Shown here in pieces: positions 34,794 through 42,730 of a DNA stretch of 50,881 nucleotides. The position numbers and the translations under genes are program-made. Within the stretch, counting starts at the first letter, position 1; each line of letters opens with the position of its first letter. The DNA is from Verrucomicrobiales bacterium (GTDB taxonomy: Bacteria; Verrucomicrobiota; Verrucomicrobiia; Verrucomicrobiales; DEV007): contig JARGOD010000006.1 in assembly GCA_029210205.1 (NCBI GenBank), positions 14,474 to 65,354 on the forward strand, read 5' to 3'. The notes under the pieces are model-generated. The model saw only the letters and a program-made list of their open reading frames with translations, had not been told where the DNA came from and made no database searches.

Positions 34794-36293
34794 ATGGCAG
34801 CGCTTCTCGATGTTTCAGGCATTTGTAAATCATTCCCCGGGGTTCGGGCTCTTCACGAGGTCGGGTTTTCGGTTGGTGAGGGCGAAGTCGTTGCCTTGCT
34901 CGGAGAGAATGGAGCGGGGAAGAGCACGCTCATGAAGATCCTCGCCGGAGTGCAGCCTCCCGACGCGGGTGAGATTCGGCTCGATGGCAAAACGATCCGG
35001 ATCGGCTCGGTCGAGGAAGGGCTTGAGCACGGAATCGCTCTCATCCACCAGGAACTCAACCTCGCGACGAACCTGAGCGTGGGAGCGAATATTTTTCTCG
35101 GTCGCGAGCCGAGAAAAAGAGGATTCATCAACGAGAAGAAAATCGCGAACGAAGCGCAGGCGTATCTCGACCGGGTCGGACTCGAAGTGTCGCCGGAAAC
35201 GCTCGTGGGTGATCTCACGATTGGTAAGCAGCAACTCGTCGAGATCGCGAAGGCCCTCTCCACTGACGCGCGAATTTTGATCATGGATGAGCCGACTTCC
35301 AGTCTCTCTCAACGCGAAACGGAACGGCTCTTCGAAGTCGTGAAAGACCTCCGCGAAAACGGCGTCAGTATCATTTACATTTCCCACCGCCTTGCGGAAG
35401 TGATCGAGCTGGCGGATCGAGTCGTCGTCCTTCGTGATGGGGAGAATGCCGGCGAGTTGACCAAAGAGAAAATTACTCATGACGAAATGGTTAGTCTCAT
35501 GGTGGGGCGGGATCTTTCCCAATTCTACGCTCACGAGCCTCTCGAAGCGGGCGACAAGGTCCTCTCTGTGTCAGGATTAAGAACGCCAGTTCATCCCGCG
35601 CATGAATTGAATTTTGAACTGCGGGCCGGCGAGATTGTTGGTCTGGCAGGCTTAGTCGGCGCCGGGCGAACGGAGTTGCTTGAAAGCCTCTTCGGGATCG
35701 CTCCGGTGGTGGCGGGGAAGATCGAGGTGAACGGTGAGGCCGTCAAAATTTCGAACCCACGTGAGGCTATCGCCGCAGGTCTCGCCCTTGTCCCCGAGGA
35801 TCGGAAAGAGCAGGGCCTTATTATCGACATGGCCGTGGCCGACAATCTCAGTCTAGCTTCGTTGGAGCGGGACCAGAAAAAGGGCTTCCTCAATTTTGGT
35901 GCTGAGAAAGCGATTTCCGATGAAATGGTAGACCGGATGCGGATCAAAACGCCTTCGGATCGCCAGATCGTCCGGTTTCTCTCGGGTGGCAATCAGCAGA
36001 AGGTCGTCATCGGCAAGTGGCTCGCAATGAAGCCGGGGGTCCTCCTTCTCGACGAACCCACTCGAGGAATCGATATCGGAGCGAAGCAGGAAATCTACGC
36101 GCTGATGGAGGAACTTGCCGAACAGGGCGTTGCGATTCTATTTGTCTCCAGCGAAATGGAGGAAGTTCTCGGCATGGCAGACCGTGTTCTTGTGATGCAC
36201 GAGGGGCAGCTCACCGGCGAGCTTTCGCGCAGCGAAATGAGCGAGGAAGCGATCATGAATCTAGCGACCGGTCGCATCGGGAGTGCGGCTTGA
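34794..36293 (+). CDS. RbsA-like sugar ABC transporter ATPase
   Basis: The 499-residue protein has two ABC domains in tandem, as in RbsA, MglA and XylG. The first has Walker [10 protein letters not shown] (37-45) and Walker [12 protein letters not shown]; its signature is altered (LTIGKQQ). The second has a degenerate Walker A (GLVGAGRTE), signature LSGGNQQKV and Walker [12 protein letters not shown]. It powers import of a sugar with a membrane permease and a binding protein, neither of which is adjacent. The start is ATG 34794; earlier starts run through the promoter region of the divergent nuclease. Confidence 0.9.
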   Translation: MAALLDVSGICKSFPGVRALHEVGFSVGEGEVVALLGENGAGKSTLMKILAGVQPPDAGEIRLDGKTIRIGSVEEGLEHGIALIHQELNLATNLSVGANIFLGREPRKRGFINEKKIANEAQAYLDRVGLEVSPETLVGDLTIGKQQLVEIAKALSTDARILIMDEPTSSLSQRETERLFEVVKDLRENGVSIIYISHRLAEVIELADRVVVLRDGENAGELTKEKITHDEMVSLMVGRDLSQFYAHEPLEAGDKVLSVSGLRTPVHPAHELNFELRAGEIVGLAGLVGAGRTELLESLFGIAPVVAGKIEVNGEAVKISNPREAIAAGLALVPEDRKEQGLIIDMAVADNLSLASLERDQKKGFLNFGAEKAISDEMVDRMRIKTPSDRQIVRFLSGGNQQKVVIGKWLAMKPGVLLLDEPTRGIDIGAKQEIYALMEELAEQGVAILFVSSEMEEVLGMADRVLVMHEGQLTGELSRSEMSEEAIMNLATGRIGSAA

Positions 36294-36323
36294 GAAAACG
36301 TTTTTTCGTCGTAAATTCAAAGG

Positions 36324-36581
36324 GTGAAAAAAGATCGAAGTGACTGGGGCTGGGGGCATTACCGAGTGGAAGACCAAAGTAATCTGGTCCGTGAAGAATA
36401 TGCGCAGATGACTCCCCGGGAGCGACTTTCACTGCCCCAGTATCTTAGCGCATTATTTTATGGAGACGATGCCACTCAGCCCCGACTTCTCGCGGATTCT
36501 GATTCAGCGGAAATCCGCCATATGCTCTTCGGCGTTTGGGCTCTGAGTCTGCAAGAGTGGCCGAATTTGATTAGAGACTGA
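36324..36581 (+). CDS. Small hypothetical protein coupled to mnmA
   Basis: The 85-residue product starts at GTG 36324 and its TGA overlaps the mnmA ATG by one base (TGATG), so it is probably translated with it. It is hydrophilic, rich in Trp and Tyr early (DWGWGHYRV), and the rest looks helical (MTPRERLSLPQYLSALF). I recognise no family. Confidence 0.6.
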   Translation: MKKDRSDWGWGHYRVEDQSNLVREEYAQMTPRERLSLPQYLSALFYGDDATQPRLLADSDSAEIRHMLFGVWALSLQEWPNLIRD

Positions 36582-37663
36582 TGGCAAAAGTATTGGTAGG
36601 CATGTCAGGGGGCGTTGATTCGAGCGTCGCGGCGGGGCTTCTCCTGGATCAGGGGCATGAGGTCGTCGGCGCCTACATGAAGAACTTCACGAACGAGGAA
36701 GGGCTGCCGGGAGATTGTCCGTGGGAGCAGGACATCCGCGACGCGCGTGAGGTCTGTGATTTTCTTGGGATTGAATTCAGAATCCTCAGTCTCATGGATG
36801 AATATCGCGACCGTGTTGTTGATTATCTCCTCGCGGGTTATCGGGACGGGATCACACCTAACCCGGATGTGATGTGCAATCGCGAGATGAAATTTGGAAT
36901 CTTTCGCGAGTTTGCGATCGCGCAGGGGTTCGACTACGTCGCGACAGGGCACTACGCGCAGTTGGTGCGGAACGAAGATGAATCCGTTGATATTCTGCGT
37001 GGTGCAGAAGGAAAAGATCAGACTTATTTTTTAGCCTTGCTAGAACAGGGGCAGATTCAAAATGCGATGTTTCCGATCGGGCACCTCCCGAAGCCGGAGG
37101 TAAGGAAGGAAGCAGAGCGGCTTGGGATTCCGGTCGCGCAGAAAAAAGACAGTCAGGGGATTTGTTTTATCGGCGATATCAAGATGGCTGACTTCCTCGG
37201 GCACTACATTGATGACGTCCCCGGTTCGATCGTGACGCTGGACGGTAAAAAGGTCGGTGAGCATCGAGGACTTCATTTGCACACTCTGGGTCAGAGGAAA
37301 GGTTTGGGCGTGCCTTCAAACACTTTTGGGAAGGCGTACGTTGTGATCGAAAAGCGAGCTGCTGAGAACGAGCTGGTCGTCGCTTTTGATGAACCGGAGA
37401 CTCCGAAGCTGTATGCAACGCGCTGTCGCGTCGGAAGTATTTCAGTCACTCATCGTCCTCTCTCTGGAGTAAGTTCGCTTCTCGCTCAACCCCGCTATCG
37501 TTGTGAGGCGGCTGCGGTTACGGCAGAGTTCATTGACGAATCGACAGCGATGATCACTTTTGAGACCCCGCAGCGAGCATTGACTCCGGGGCAAATTTGC
37601 GCGTTTTACGAGGAGGATAAACTCCTTGGAGGTGGCGTTTTCCAGGAGATTCTCTTCGGGTAA
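36581..37663 (+). CDS. mnmA: tRNA-specific 2-thiouridylase
   Basis: The 360-residue enzyme makes 2-thiouridine at the wobble position of Lys, Glu and Gln tRNAs. The ATP PP-loop is GMSGGVDSS (8-16); catalytic Cys99 is in MCNREMKFG and the second Cys194 in SQGICFIGD. The C-terminal beta barrel follows. It starts overlapping the small gene before it, and ends one base from the stop of the convergent M23 peptidase gene. Confidence 0.95.
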   Translation: MAKVLVGMSGGVDSSVAAGLLLDQGHEVVGAYMKNFTNEEGLPGDCPWEQDIRDAREVCDFLGIEFRILSLMDEYRDRVVDYLLAGYRDGITPNPDVMCNREMKFGIFREFAIAQGFDYVATGHYAQLVRNEDESVDILRGAEGKDQTYFLALLEQGQIQNAMFPIGHLPKPEVRKEAERLGIPVAQKKDSQGICFIGDIKMADFLGHYIDDVPGSIVTLDGKKVGEHRGLHLHTLGQRKGLGVPSNTFGKAYVVIEKRAAENELVVAFDEPETPKLYATRCRVGSISVTHRPLSGVSSLLAQPRYRCEAAAVTAEFIDESTAMITFETPQRALTPGQICAFYEEDKLLGGGVFQEILFG

Positions 37664-37664
37664 A

Positions 37665-38702
37665 TCAGAAAGAGTCTGTAATCAACTGCACATACCTTGA
37701 ACCACTTGGGGTGAGCTTTCCTGTGCTGCCATTTCCGCTGACCCGGCCACTCGTAAGATAAGAATGGTCCGTGCCGCTTGGTTTAATGTAGGTGATGGCG
37801 GGATAAGAAAGCGACTTGGAGCTAGGGCGGATTTCGAGGGGGACTCCGGTGGCGGCGAAAGCGAATTCCCAGCTTTTGGGTTTTCGGACTGTCTTCAAGT
37901 CCCTGCCCAGCCATGGGTAGCGTCGCAGAAACTCGAGTTGCCCGCTTTTCGGGACAAGGACGCGGTAATGGACTTCTGTTTTTGCGGCAAGGAATTGAGC
38001 GATGGAAATATTGGGGTTGGCGCGATGAGCTTTGAACAGTTCTGCAATATCGATTCCGATCAGATTAATTCCGCTGAAGATCCCGTGGTGATTCTGGCTC
38101 GTGAAGTGCCGATCATACCAGCGCTGAAAGTGATCGCTCAGGATCATGCCCAGCTCGACGTGGACGTGGGCGCGCTCGCGATTGAGACCGGCTCCAGTGT
38201 ATCCCATTTTCGCGATCTTCTCTCCTGCTCTGACCTGCTGCCCGGCCACTGCTGTCGCCGAGCTGAGGTGGGCGTAGAGCGAGAAAAACGGGCCTTCACC
38301 CCAGTCGTGGTGGACAACGATGTATTTCCCGTAGTTGCTCAGTGATGATGTCGAATTGACGTAGACGACGGTGCCGGCGGCGATCGAGTAAATGTCGTCG
38401 AGAGGGTTGTTGTTGCTGTCCCTGCTCACGGGACGGATATCGACGCCTTCGTGAAAACGGGTGTAGACGATCCCGACGCTCGTGCGCCGCTGGTTTCTTG
38501 AGAATCCGTAAGTACCGCCCTGCCAGGGTTTTGAAGTGACGCCCTCAAAATTCCTGTCGGTATACATGTAGAATTGCGATGGATCGCTGGAGAAGATGGC
38601 ATCATTTTCAGTCGGGAGAACCAATCCGAAAGGGCCCGCTTGAAGAATCGAGACGGGTAAAAGGGTTGAAAGCAGAAGAAAAAGGGCGGCAGGACGCATC
38701 AT
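37665..38702 (-). CDS. Secreted M23-family metallopeptidase
   Basis: The 345-residue protein has a signal peptide (ALFLLLSTLLPVSIL) and an M23 (LytM-like) domain with the zinc ligands His84 and Asp88 (HEGVD) and His181 in HVHVE, plus His145 (YAHLS). Such enzymes cut peptide cross-links in peptidoglycan. A region of about 140 residues follows with no recognised fold. The start is the tandem ATG at 38702; an upstream start would place 66 unrelated residues before the signal peptide. It is preceded on the same strand by another secreted protein gene, 55 bases away. Confidence 0.85.
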   Translation of the reverse strand: MMRPAALFLLLSTLLPVSILQAGPFGLVLPTENDAIFSSDPSQFYMYTDRNFEGVTSKPWQGGTYGFSRNQRRTSVGIVYTRFHEGVDIRPVSRDSNNNPLDDIYSIAAGTVVYVNSTSSLSNYGKYIVVHHDWGEGPFFSLYAHLSSATAVAGQQVRAGEKIAKMGYTGAGLNRERAHVHVELGMILSDHFQRWYDRHFTSQNHHGIFSGINLIGIDIAELFKAHRANPNISIAQFLAAKTEVHYRVLVPKSGQLEFLRRYPWLGRDLKTVRKPKSWEFAFAATGVPLEIRPSSKSLSYPAITYIKPSGTDHSYLTSGRVSGNGSTGKLTPSGSRYVQLITDSF

Positions 38703-38757
38703 GGAATCAACGTAGTGTTGTCGAAGGGATCTAACACAGACCTTTGCCAACCTCCAC

Positions 38758-39270
38758 TTAGCGTTGCGGCATTGCAAACTCGGGACCGGAGTCTGGAGCA
38801 ACATCGTCGACATGAGGGAATTTAGCCCTGAACTCCTGCAGATGTCTCTGTTGTAATCCATCCCAAACGACGACGATTCCGTCGCTGATAGGGCGATCAA
38901 TAAGAACTGCTTTCACCGGAGCGTCAGAGCACCGAAGTCCGAGCAGACTTCCCTGATTCGCAATTGTGATGTCTCTTAATTCTGAGGCTGCGCGTTCGTT
39001 GAGGCGAAAGGCAGCTCCGAAACTGATTCCGTCCGCTGCTGTGAAAGGATAAAACCAGGCGATGTCTTTATCCGTAAATGAAGGAATCTTGCTGAAAAAA
39101 TACTGTCGATGCTCGCTTCCAAGTTTTACCGGGGTAATAAATTTCGGACTGTCAGTTTGCTCCGCTTCCGTGTGAAATGTCACGACAAGGCCTTTGGTTT
39201 TTTTACCTCCCGCCTCGCAGAAGAAGGTTGCTGCAAGCAATGCAAGCCATATGACCGCCTGGTACTTCAT
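38758..39270 (-). CDS. Secreted protein of unknown function
   Basis: The 170-residue product has a signal peptide (YQAVIWLALLAATFFCEA) and a mixed alpha/beta mature part with the segment DITIANQGSLLGLRC. The start is ATG 39270; a longer in-frame form would have no signal peptide at its N-terminus. No family recognised. It shares a strand with the M23 peptidase and may be co-transcribed. Confidence 0.65.
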   Translation of the reverse strand: MKYQAVIWLALLAATFFCEAGGKKTKGLVVTFHTEAEQTDSPKFITPVKLGSEHRQYFFSKIPSFTDKDIAWFYPFTAADGISFGAAFRLNERAASELRDITIANQGSLLGLRCSDAPVKAVLIDRPISDGIVVVWDGLQQRHLQEFRAKFPHVDDVAPDSGPEFAMPQR

Positions 39271-39433
39271 GTTAGGACCATAAGCGAATAACCTGAAGCA
39301 TGGCAAGCTGTGATCTCGCCTCGAAAGTCTCAAGCGATTGACTGTTCTGAAATTTTTTCGTTGTCCCCTAACGGAAGATTCGCTAGATCATGGCCCCCCA
39401 ATCGTGCTAGGCTGGTGGACCTGAAATGAAATT

Positions 39434-39453
39434 AAGGCGGTTCGCCGCTTTTT
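39434..39453 (+). terminator. Leader terminator upstream of the TPR gene (possible attenuator)
   Basis: AAGGCGG (39434-39440) and CCGCTTT (39445-39451) form a 7-bp stem with one G-T pair closed by a stable TTCG loop, followed by a T run (39449-39453). It points rightward and lies 37 bases before the TPR start codon, too close to leave room for a full promoter downstream. The 220 bases between the genes hold no other coding region. Confidence 0.7.
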
Positions 39454-39490
39454 AATGCAACGTTCAGTTTGAATTTTAGAGAGTAAGACT

Positions 39491-40909
39491 ATGTCAGAAA
39501 CACCAGAGGAAAACGAAGCCAAAGATGATGTGAAGCAGCAGGATTTGCCGCCGAACCTAAGCAAGCTCTATCTTAAGGCCGAAAGCGCGATGGAACTCAG
39601 AAACTGGAGTTACGCGGTCAGCTTGATTCAGGCTATCCTGACAAAGGAACCGGGCTTTCTGGACGGACGGAAGCGTCTTCGCCTCGCGGCGGTGAAACAG
39701 AATGAAGGCAAGCGCGGAATGAAGCTCGGCGGCGAGGCTCTCAAAGTGATGAAGATGCAGAGTCAGGTCAAAAAAGACCCGCTTGCTGTCATGGCAGCTT
39801 TGGAGAAAGAGGTTCTCGGAGCGGACCCTTACAATGCTCAAGGAAATGAGCTTCTCTATGATGCATCTGTCGCAGCGGGTCTTCCTATGACAGGGGGATT
39901 TGCGCTTGAGACTGTGATTGAAGGAGATCCGAACAACATAAAGTTTTACCACAAACTGGGTGACTTCTATCTTGAGCGAGGAGCCTTCGAACAAGCTGCA
40001 GAGATTTTCGGAAAAATTTCAGAGCGTGATAGGACAGACCTTGAAGCAACCAAAAAGTATAAGGATGCGACTGCGCGCGGTTCAATCGCCTCACAAAAGT
40101 GGGACGGGGATGGTGACTGGCGTGATTTATTAAAGAATAAAGATGAGGCTGCGGATCTGGAAAGCCAGGGAAGAGCCGCGATGACTCCTGAAATGCTTCA
40201 GGCTCAAGCTGATCAGCTTGCTGCTGAGTATGCTCAAAACACCAACGATCTCGACGTTACAAAGCGTCTCGCCGCAACCTACGAGGAACTAGAGCAATTT
40301 CCTGAAGCTCTGCAGTTTTACGAATGGGCGTATCACCTCAGCAGTAATGATCCGGCTTTGGAGAAGAAAGTGGGTGATATCAGAGAGTTGGTGAATTCAG
40401 CTCACCTTGATGAATTAAGAAAATTTGTCGACGAAAATCCTGAGCATCCGGATATTGAGCAGTATAAGCAACAGCTTGATGATGCTGAACAGTCCCAGCT
40501 TGATGATCTTATTGCTGAGTCGCAGGAGCGGGTTGACCGAAACCCAACAGACAATGAACTTCGTTTTGAGCTTGGTTCGCGACTCCACAAGGCGGAAAAG
40601 TATCGGGAAGCGATTGCTCACCTTCAGCAGGCAAAGCGCAGCCCAAGTCTCCGCATCAAGGTAATGAACATGCTTGGGCAATGCTACGATTGCATGAACA
40701 TGACTGACCTCGCTGCGGGTCAGTTTGAAGAGGCAATCAAGGAGCTGCAGATCATGGACGACACCAAGAAGCAGCTGCTTTACAATTTGGGGCTCCTCTA
40801 TGAGAAGCTCGAGGACCATGAGAAGTATATGGAGAGCCTTAAGCAAATCTACGCAGTCGACTACGGCTACAAAGACGTTGCTGAGCGCGTCGAGAAATCC
40901 TACGGCTAA
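39491..40909 (+). CDS. Tetratricopeptide-repeat protein
   Basis: The 472-residue protein has no signal peptide or membrane helix and consists largely of TPR-like helical pairs. The clearest repeats are at about 30-60 (AESAMELRNWSYAVSLIQAIL), 153-178 (KLGDFYLERGAFEQAAEIF), 260-285 (LAATYEELEQFPEALQFYEW) and 360-455 (LGSRLHKAEKYREAIAHLQQA, LGLLYEKLEDHEKYM). The N-terminus is acidic. It is likely a cytoplasmic scaffold for protein-protein contacts. A GAGAG ribosome binding site is eight bases before the ATG. Its mRNA leader contains a terminator hairpin. Confidence 0.8.
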   Translation: MSETPEENEAKDDVKQQDLPPNLSKLYLKAESAMELRNWSYAVSLIQAILTKEPGFLDGRKRLRLAAVKQNEGKRGMKLGGEALKVMKMQSQVKKDPLAVMAALEKEVLGADPYNAQGNELLYDASVAAGLPMTGGFALETVIEGDPNNIKFYHKLGDFYLERGAFEQAAEIFGKISERDRTDLEATKKYKDATARGSIASQKWDGDGDWRDLLKNKDEAADLESQGRAAMTPEMLQAQADQLAAEYAQNTNDLDVTKRLAATYEELEQFPEALQFYEWAYHLSSNDPALEKKVGDIRELVNSAHLDELRKFVDENPEHPDIEQYKQQLDDAEQSQLDDLIAESQERVDRNPTDNELRFELGSRLHKAEKYREAIAHLQQAKRSPSLRIKVMNMLGQCYDCMNMTDLAAGQFEEAIKELQIMDDTKKQLLYNLGLLYEKLEDHEKYMESLKQIYAVDYGYKDVAERVEKSYG

Positions 40910-40910
40910 T

Positions 40911-40959
40911 CTACGAAGTTGATAAGCCGGTCAGCGTTTCGCTGGCCGAAACTCCGTAG
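40911..40959. terminator. Long imperfect hairpin between convergent genes
   Basis: CGGTCAGCG (40928-40936) pairs with CGCTGGCCG (40940-40948) around a three-base loop, and outer arms CTACG (40911-40915) and AGTT (40917-40920) pair with AACT (40950-40953) and CGTAG (40955-40959). It begins two bases after the TPR stop and faces the hemQ stop. There is no T run, so termination would rely on another factor or the hairpin may serve RNA stability. Confidence 0.45.
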
Positions 40960-41032
40960 TAGCGGTAGCCGGGAGAATCGCGGGGGCTGTTTACCCCTGA
41001 ATTCTTGCGAATCCAGCTTCAATTTATAACGC

Positions 41033-41869
41033 CTAAAGACTTAACCGTCGGAAAAGTTCATCAAGCGGCAGTTGCAGCCCGATGAGAAAGTCTCCGAATT
41101 CACCGTATTTCACGGTGACCTCATCAAAGCGCATCGTGTAGACGATTTCTTTGATGTCCTGTGTGTTGTGAGAGAAAAGGGTCACGCCCCATTCGTATTC
41201 ATCGAGTCCGGTTGATCCAGTGATCAGCTGGCGGATCTTACCGGCCCATTGGCGTCCGACTTTGGCATGACCGGCCATCATCTTGCGGCGGGACTCGAAC
41301 TCCTCGCCATACCAATTGTCGACTTCGCCTCGTCGTTTTGACATGGGATAGAAACAGAAGACGGGCCAGTCAGGCATGTTGGGGTAAAGGCGGTCCTCGT
41401 TGTATTTCTCGATCCGGCGATTGTATTCTGCGATCTTCTCGACAAATTCGTCGCTACCTTCCTCGACGTCTTCGCCTTTGAGCTGCGCGCCATACTGTTC
41501 CTCTGTCATTGTGTACTCGCTGAGCTCAGTCATGCTCAGGTAGCTGTATGTTGGTGTGAGAACATCTGGACCCAGGGCAAGCGAAAGCTTCTTTTCGAAG
41601 GCGTTCGCCTTATGAAGATCGTCGGTCAGCAGCATGAAACCGAGATCTGCCTTCGGTGTGACCATGGAAAAGGTGAGAAGCTGAGCCGAGTCAGCGGATC
41701 GGATTTCCTGAACCAGTTCTGAAAGATGGGTCTTCGCTTCAAGTTTCTCCTCGTCCGAAAAGAGAGACCACTGGCTGTATTCGATCCGGTAAAACAGATG
41801 GAGGACGTGCCATCCCTGATAGGGGATCACAGTTTCAGAATCAGTTTCTTCAGGGACGACGGTATTCAT
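41033..41869 (-). CDS. hemQ: Coproheme decarboxylase (HemQ/ChdC, chlorite dismutase family)
   Basis: The 278-residue protein performs the last step of the coproporphyrin-dependent heme pathway, turning coproheme into heme b. The family motif FYPMSKRRGE (173-182) contains the catalytic tyrosine (Tyr174) and substrate-binding Lys/Arg, and His201 in MMAGHAKVGR is the proximal heme ligand. The start is ATG 41869; an upstream start adds 20 residues without family match. A divergent ferredoxin gene begins 136 bases away. Heme b made here would feed CtaB and CtaA of the oxidase locus. Confidence 0.9.
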   Translation of the reverse strand: MNTVVPEETDSETVIPYQGWHVLHLFYRIEYSQWSLFSDEEKLEAKTHLSELVQEIRSADSAQLLTFSMVTPKADLGFMLLTDDLHKANAFEKKLSLALGPDVLTPTYSYLSMTELSEYTMTEEQYGAQLKGEDVEEGSDEFVEKIAEYNRRIEKYNEDRLYPNMPDWPVFCFYPMSKRRGEVDNWYGEEFESRRKMMAGHAKVGRQWAGKIRQLITGSTGLDEYEWGVTLFSHNTQDIKEIVYTMRFDEVTVKYGEFGDFLIGLQLPLDELFRRLSL

Positions 41870-42005
41870 AGGGGGGTAGGGAACTTTAGCTGGATATGGA
41901 ATCTTCCGGCAGGGCTTCCAACAAGCCAATGAAATCGGTTGCGTCCAGCCAAAAAAAATCCTAGTTTTCGCGGCTTATAAAGAGCACAAGACCGTATTTT
42001 ATATC

Positions 42006-42245
42006 ATGGCAGAAATCGAAGATCGTTACGAAGACAATGTCGCCGGAGAGTTTTACGTCGACGACCAGTGCATCGACTGTGACCTTTGCCGAGAGACCGC
42101 GCCTGACAACTTCACTCGCAACGAGGACGGGGGCTACTCATACGTCTACAAGCAGCCAACAACTGACGAAGAACGAGCTCTCAGTGACGAAGCAATGGAG
42201 GGTTGCCCGGTCGAGGCGATCGGCAACAATGGGAAAGATGGCTGA
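42006..42245 (+). CDS. Single-cluster ferredoxin
   Basis: The 79-residue acidic protein has CIDCDLC near residues 22-28 and a later CP (GCPVEAI), the pattern of a single-cluster [3Fe-4S] or [4Fe-4S] ferredoxin of the Fer4_13 type. It would carry electrons for an unidentified partner. It diverges from hemQ and precedes the DUF721 gene by about 90 bases. Confidence 0.85.
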   Translation: MAEIEDRYEDNVAGEFYVDDQCIDCDLCRETAPDNFTRNEDGGYSYVYKQPTTDEERALSDEAMEGCPVEAIGNNGKDG

Positions 42246-42337
42246 GCGATTCAATATTGAAAGTTTCAGCGGCGTCTCCAGAGATGGCGACGCCTTTTTT
42301 GTGGGCAGGGGTAAAGATTCCCGCTACCTTGTCGAGG

Positions 42338-42724
42338 ATGCAGGAGTGGGAGAAAAAACGATACCGACCGAAGCGCACGACGAAAGACCGTGCCCTCTCA
42401 CAGTTGCGCGGCTATTGGGAACCACAGGACACTTCTGAGTTTGAGCATACCGCCGAGTCGGCCGTGACGAAGGCGATGGGAAGCCTTGGTCTCAACAGTC
42501 GCTTCAATGAGGAGCAGGTCTTCGACGCCTGGAACGTGATGGTCAGCACCTTCATAGCGAGCCATTCACGGCCCATTGCGCTTCATCGAAAAGTGCTTAG
42601 CATCCAGGTCCTTCACTCGACTGTTTTCTACGAATTGGAACGGATGAAAGGCCAGATCTTGCTAAAGATGCAGGAGCAGTTCGGGGCCGAAAATATTCGG
42701 GATGTGACGTTTCGGTTGGGGTGA
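42338..42724 (+). CDS. DciA-like DUF721 protein
   Basis: The 128-residue protein has the DUF721 pattern (WNVMVSTFIASHSRPIAL, then VLSIQVLHSTVFYELERMKGQ), which identifies the DciA family that loads the replicative helicase DnaB in bacteria lacking DnaC. The start is ATG 42338; a longer in-frame version would overlap the ferredoxin gene and has no family match. Its stop is six bases from that of the convergent gene. Confidence 0.8.
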   Translation: MQEWEKKRYRPKRTTKDRALSQLRGYWEPQDTSEFEHTAESAVTKAMGSLGLNSRFNEEQVFDAWNVMVSTFIASHSRPIALHRKVLSIQVLHSTVFYELERMKGQILLKMQEQFGAENIRDVTFRLG

Positions 42725-42730
42725 GAGCCG

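Noticed and set aside
36294..36310. Terminator after the ABC ATPase gene
   Set aside because: AAAACGTTTT is a short AT-rich palindrome without a GC stem, insufficient for a terminator.
39401..39455. Small SRP RNA gene
   Set aside because: GTGCTAGGC resembles the 5' end of small SRP RNAs, but the conserved GGAA-loop/AGCA domain is absent and the segment is too short.
42203..42337. Longer N-terminus for the DUF721 gene
   Set aside because: It would overlap the ferredoxin gene in another frame and has no family match; ATG 42338 fits the conserved start.
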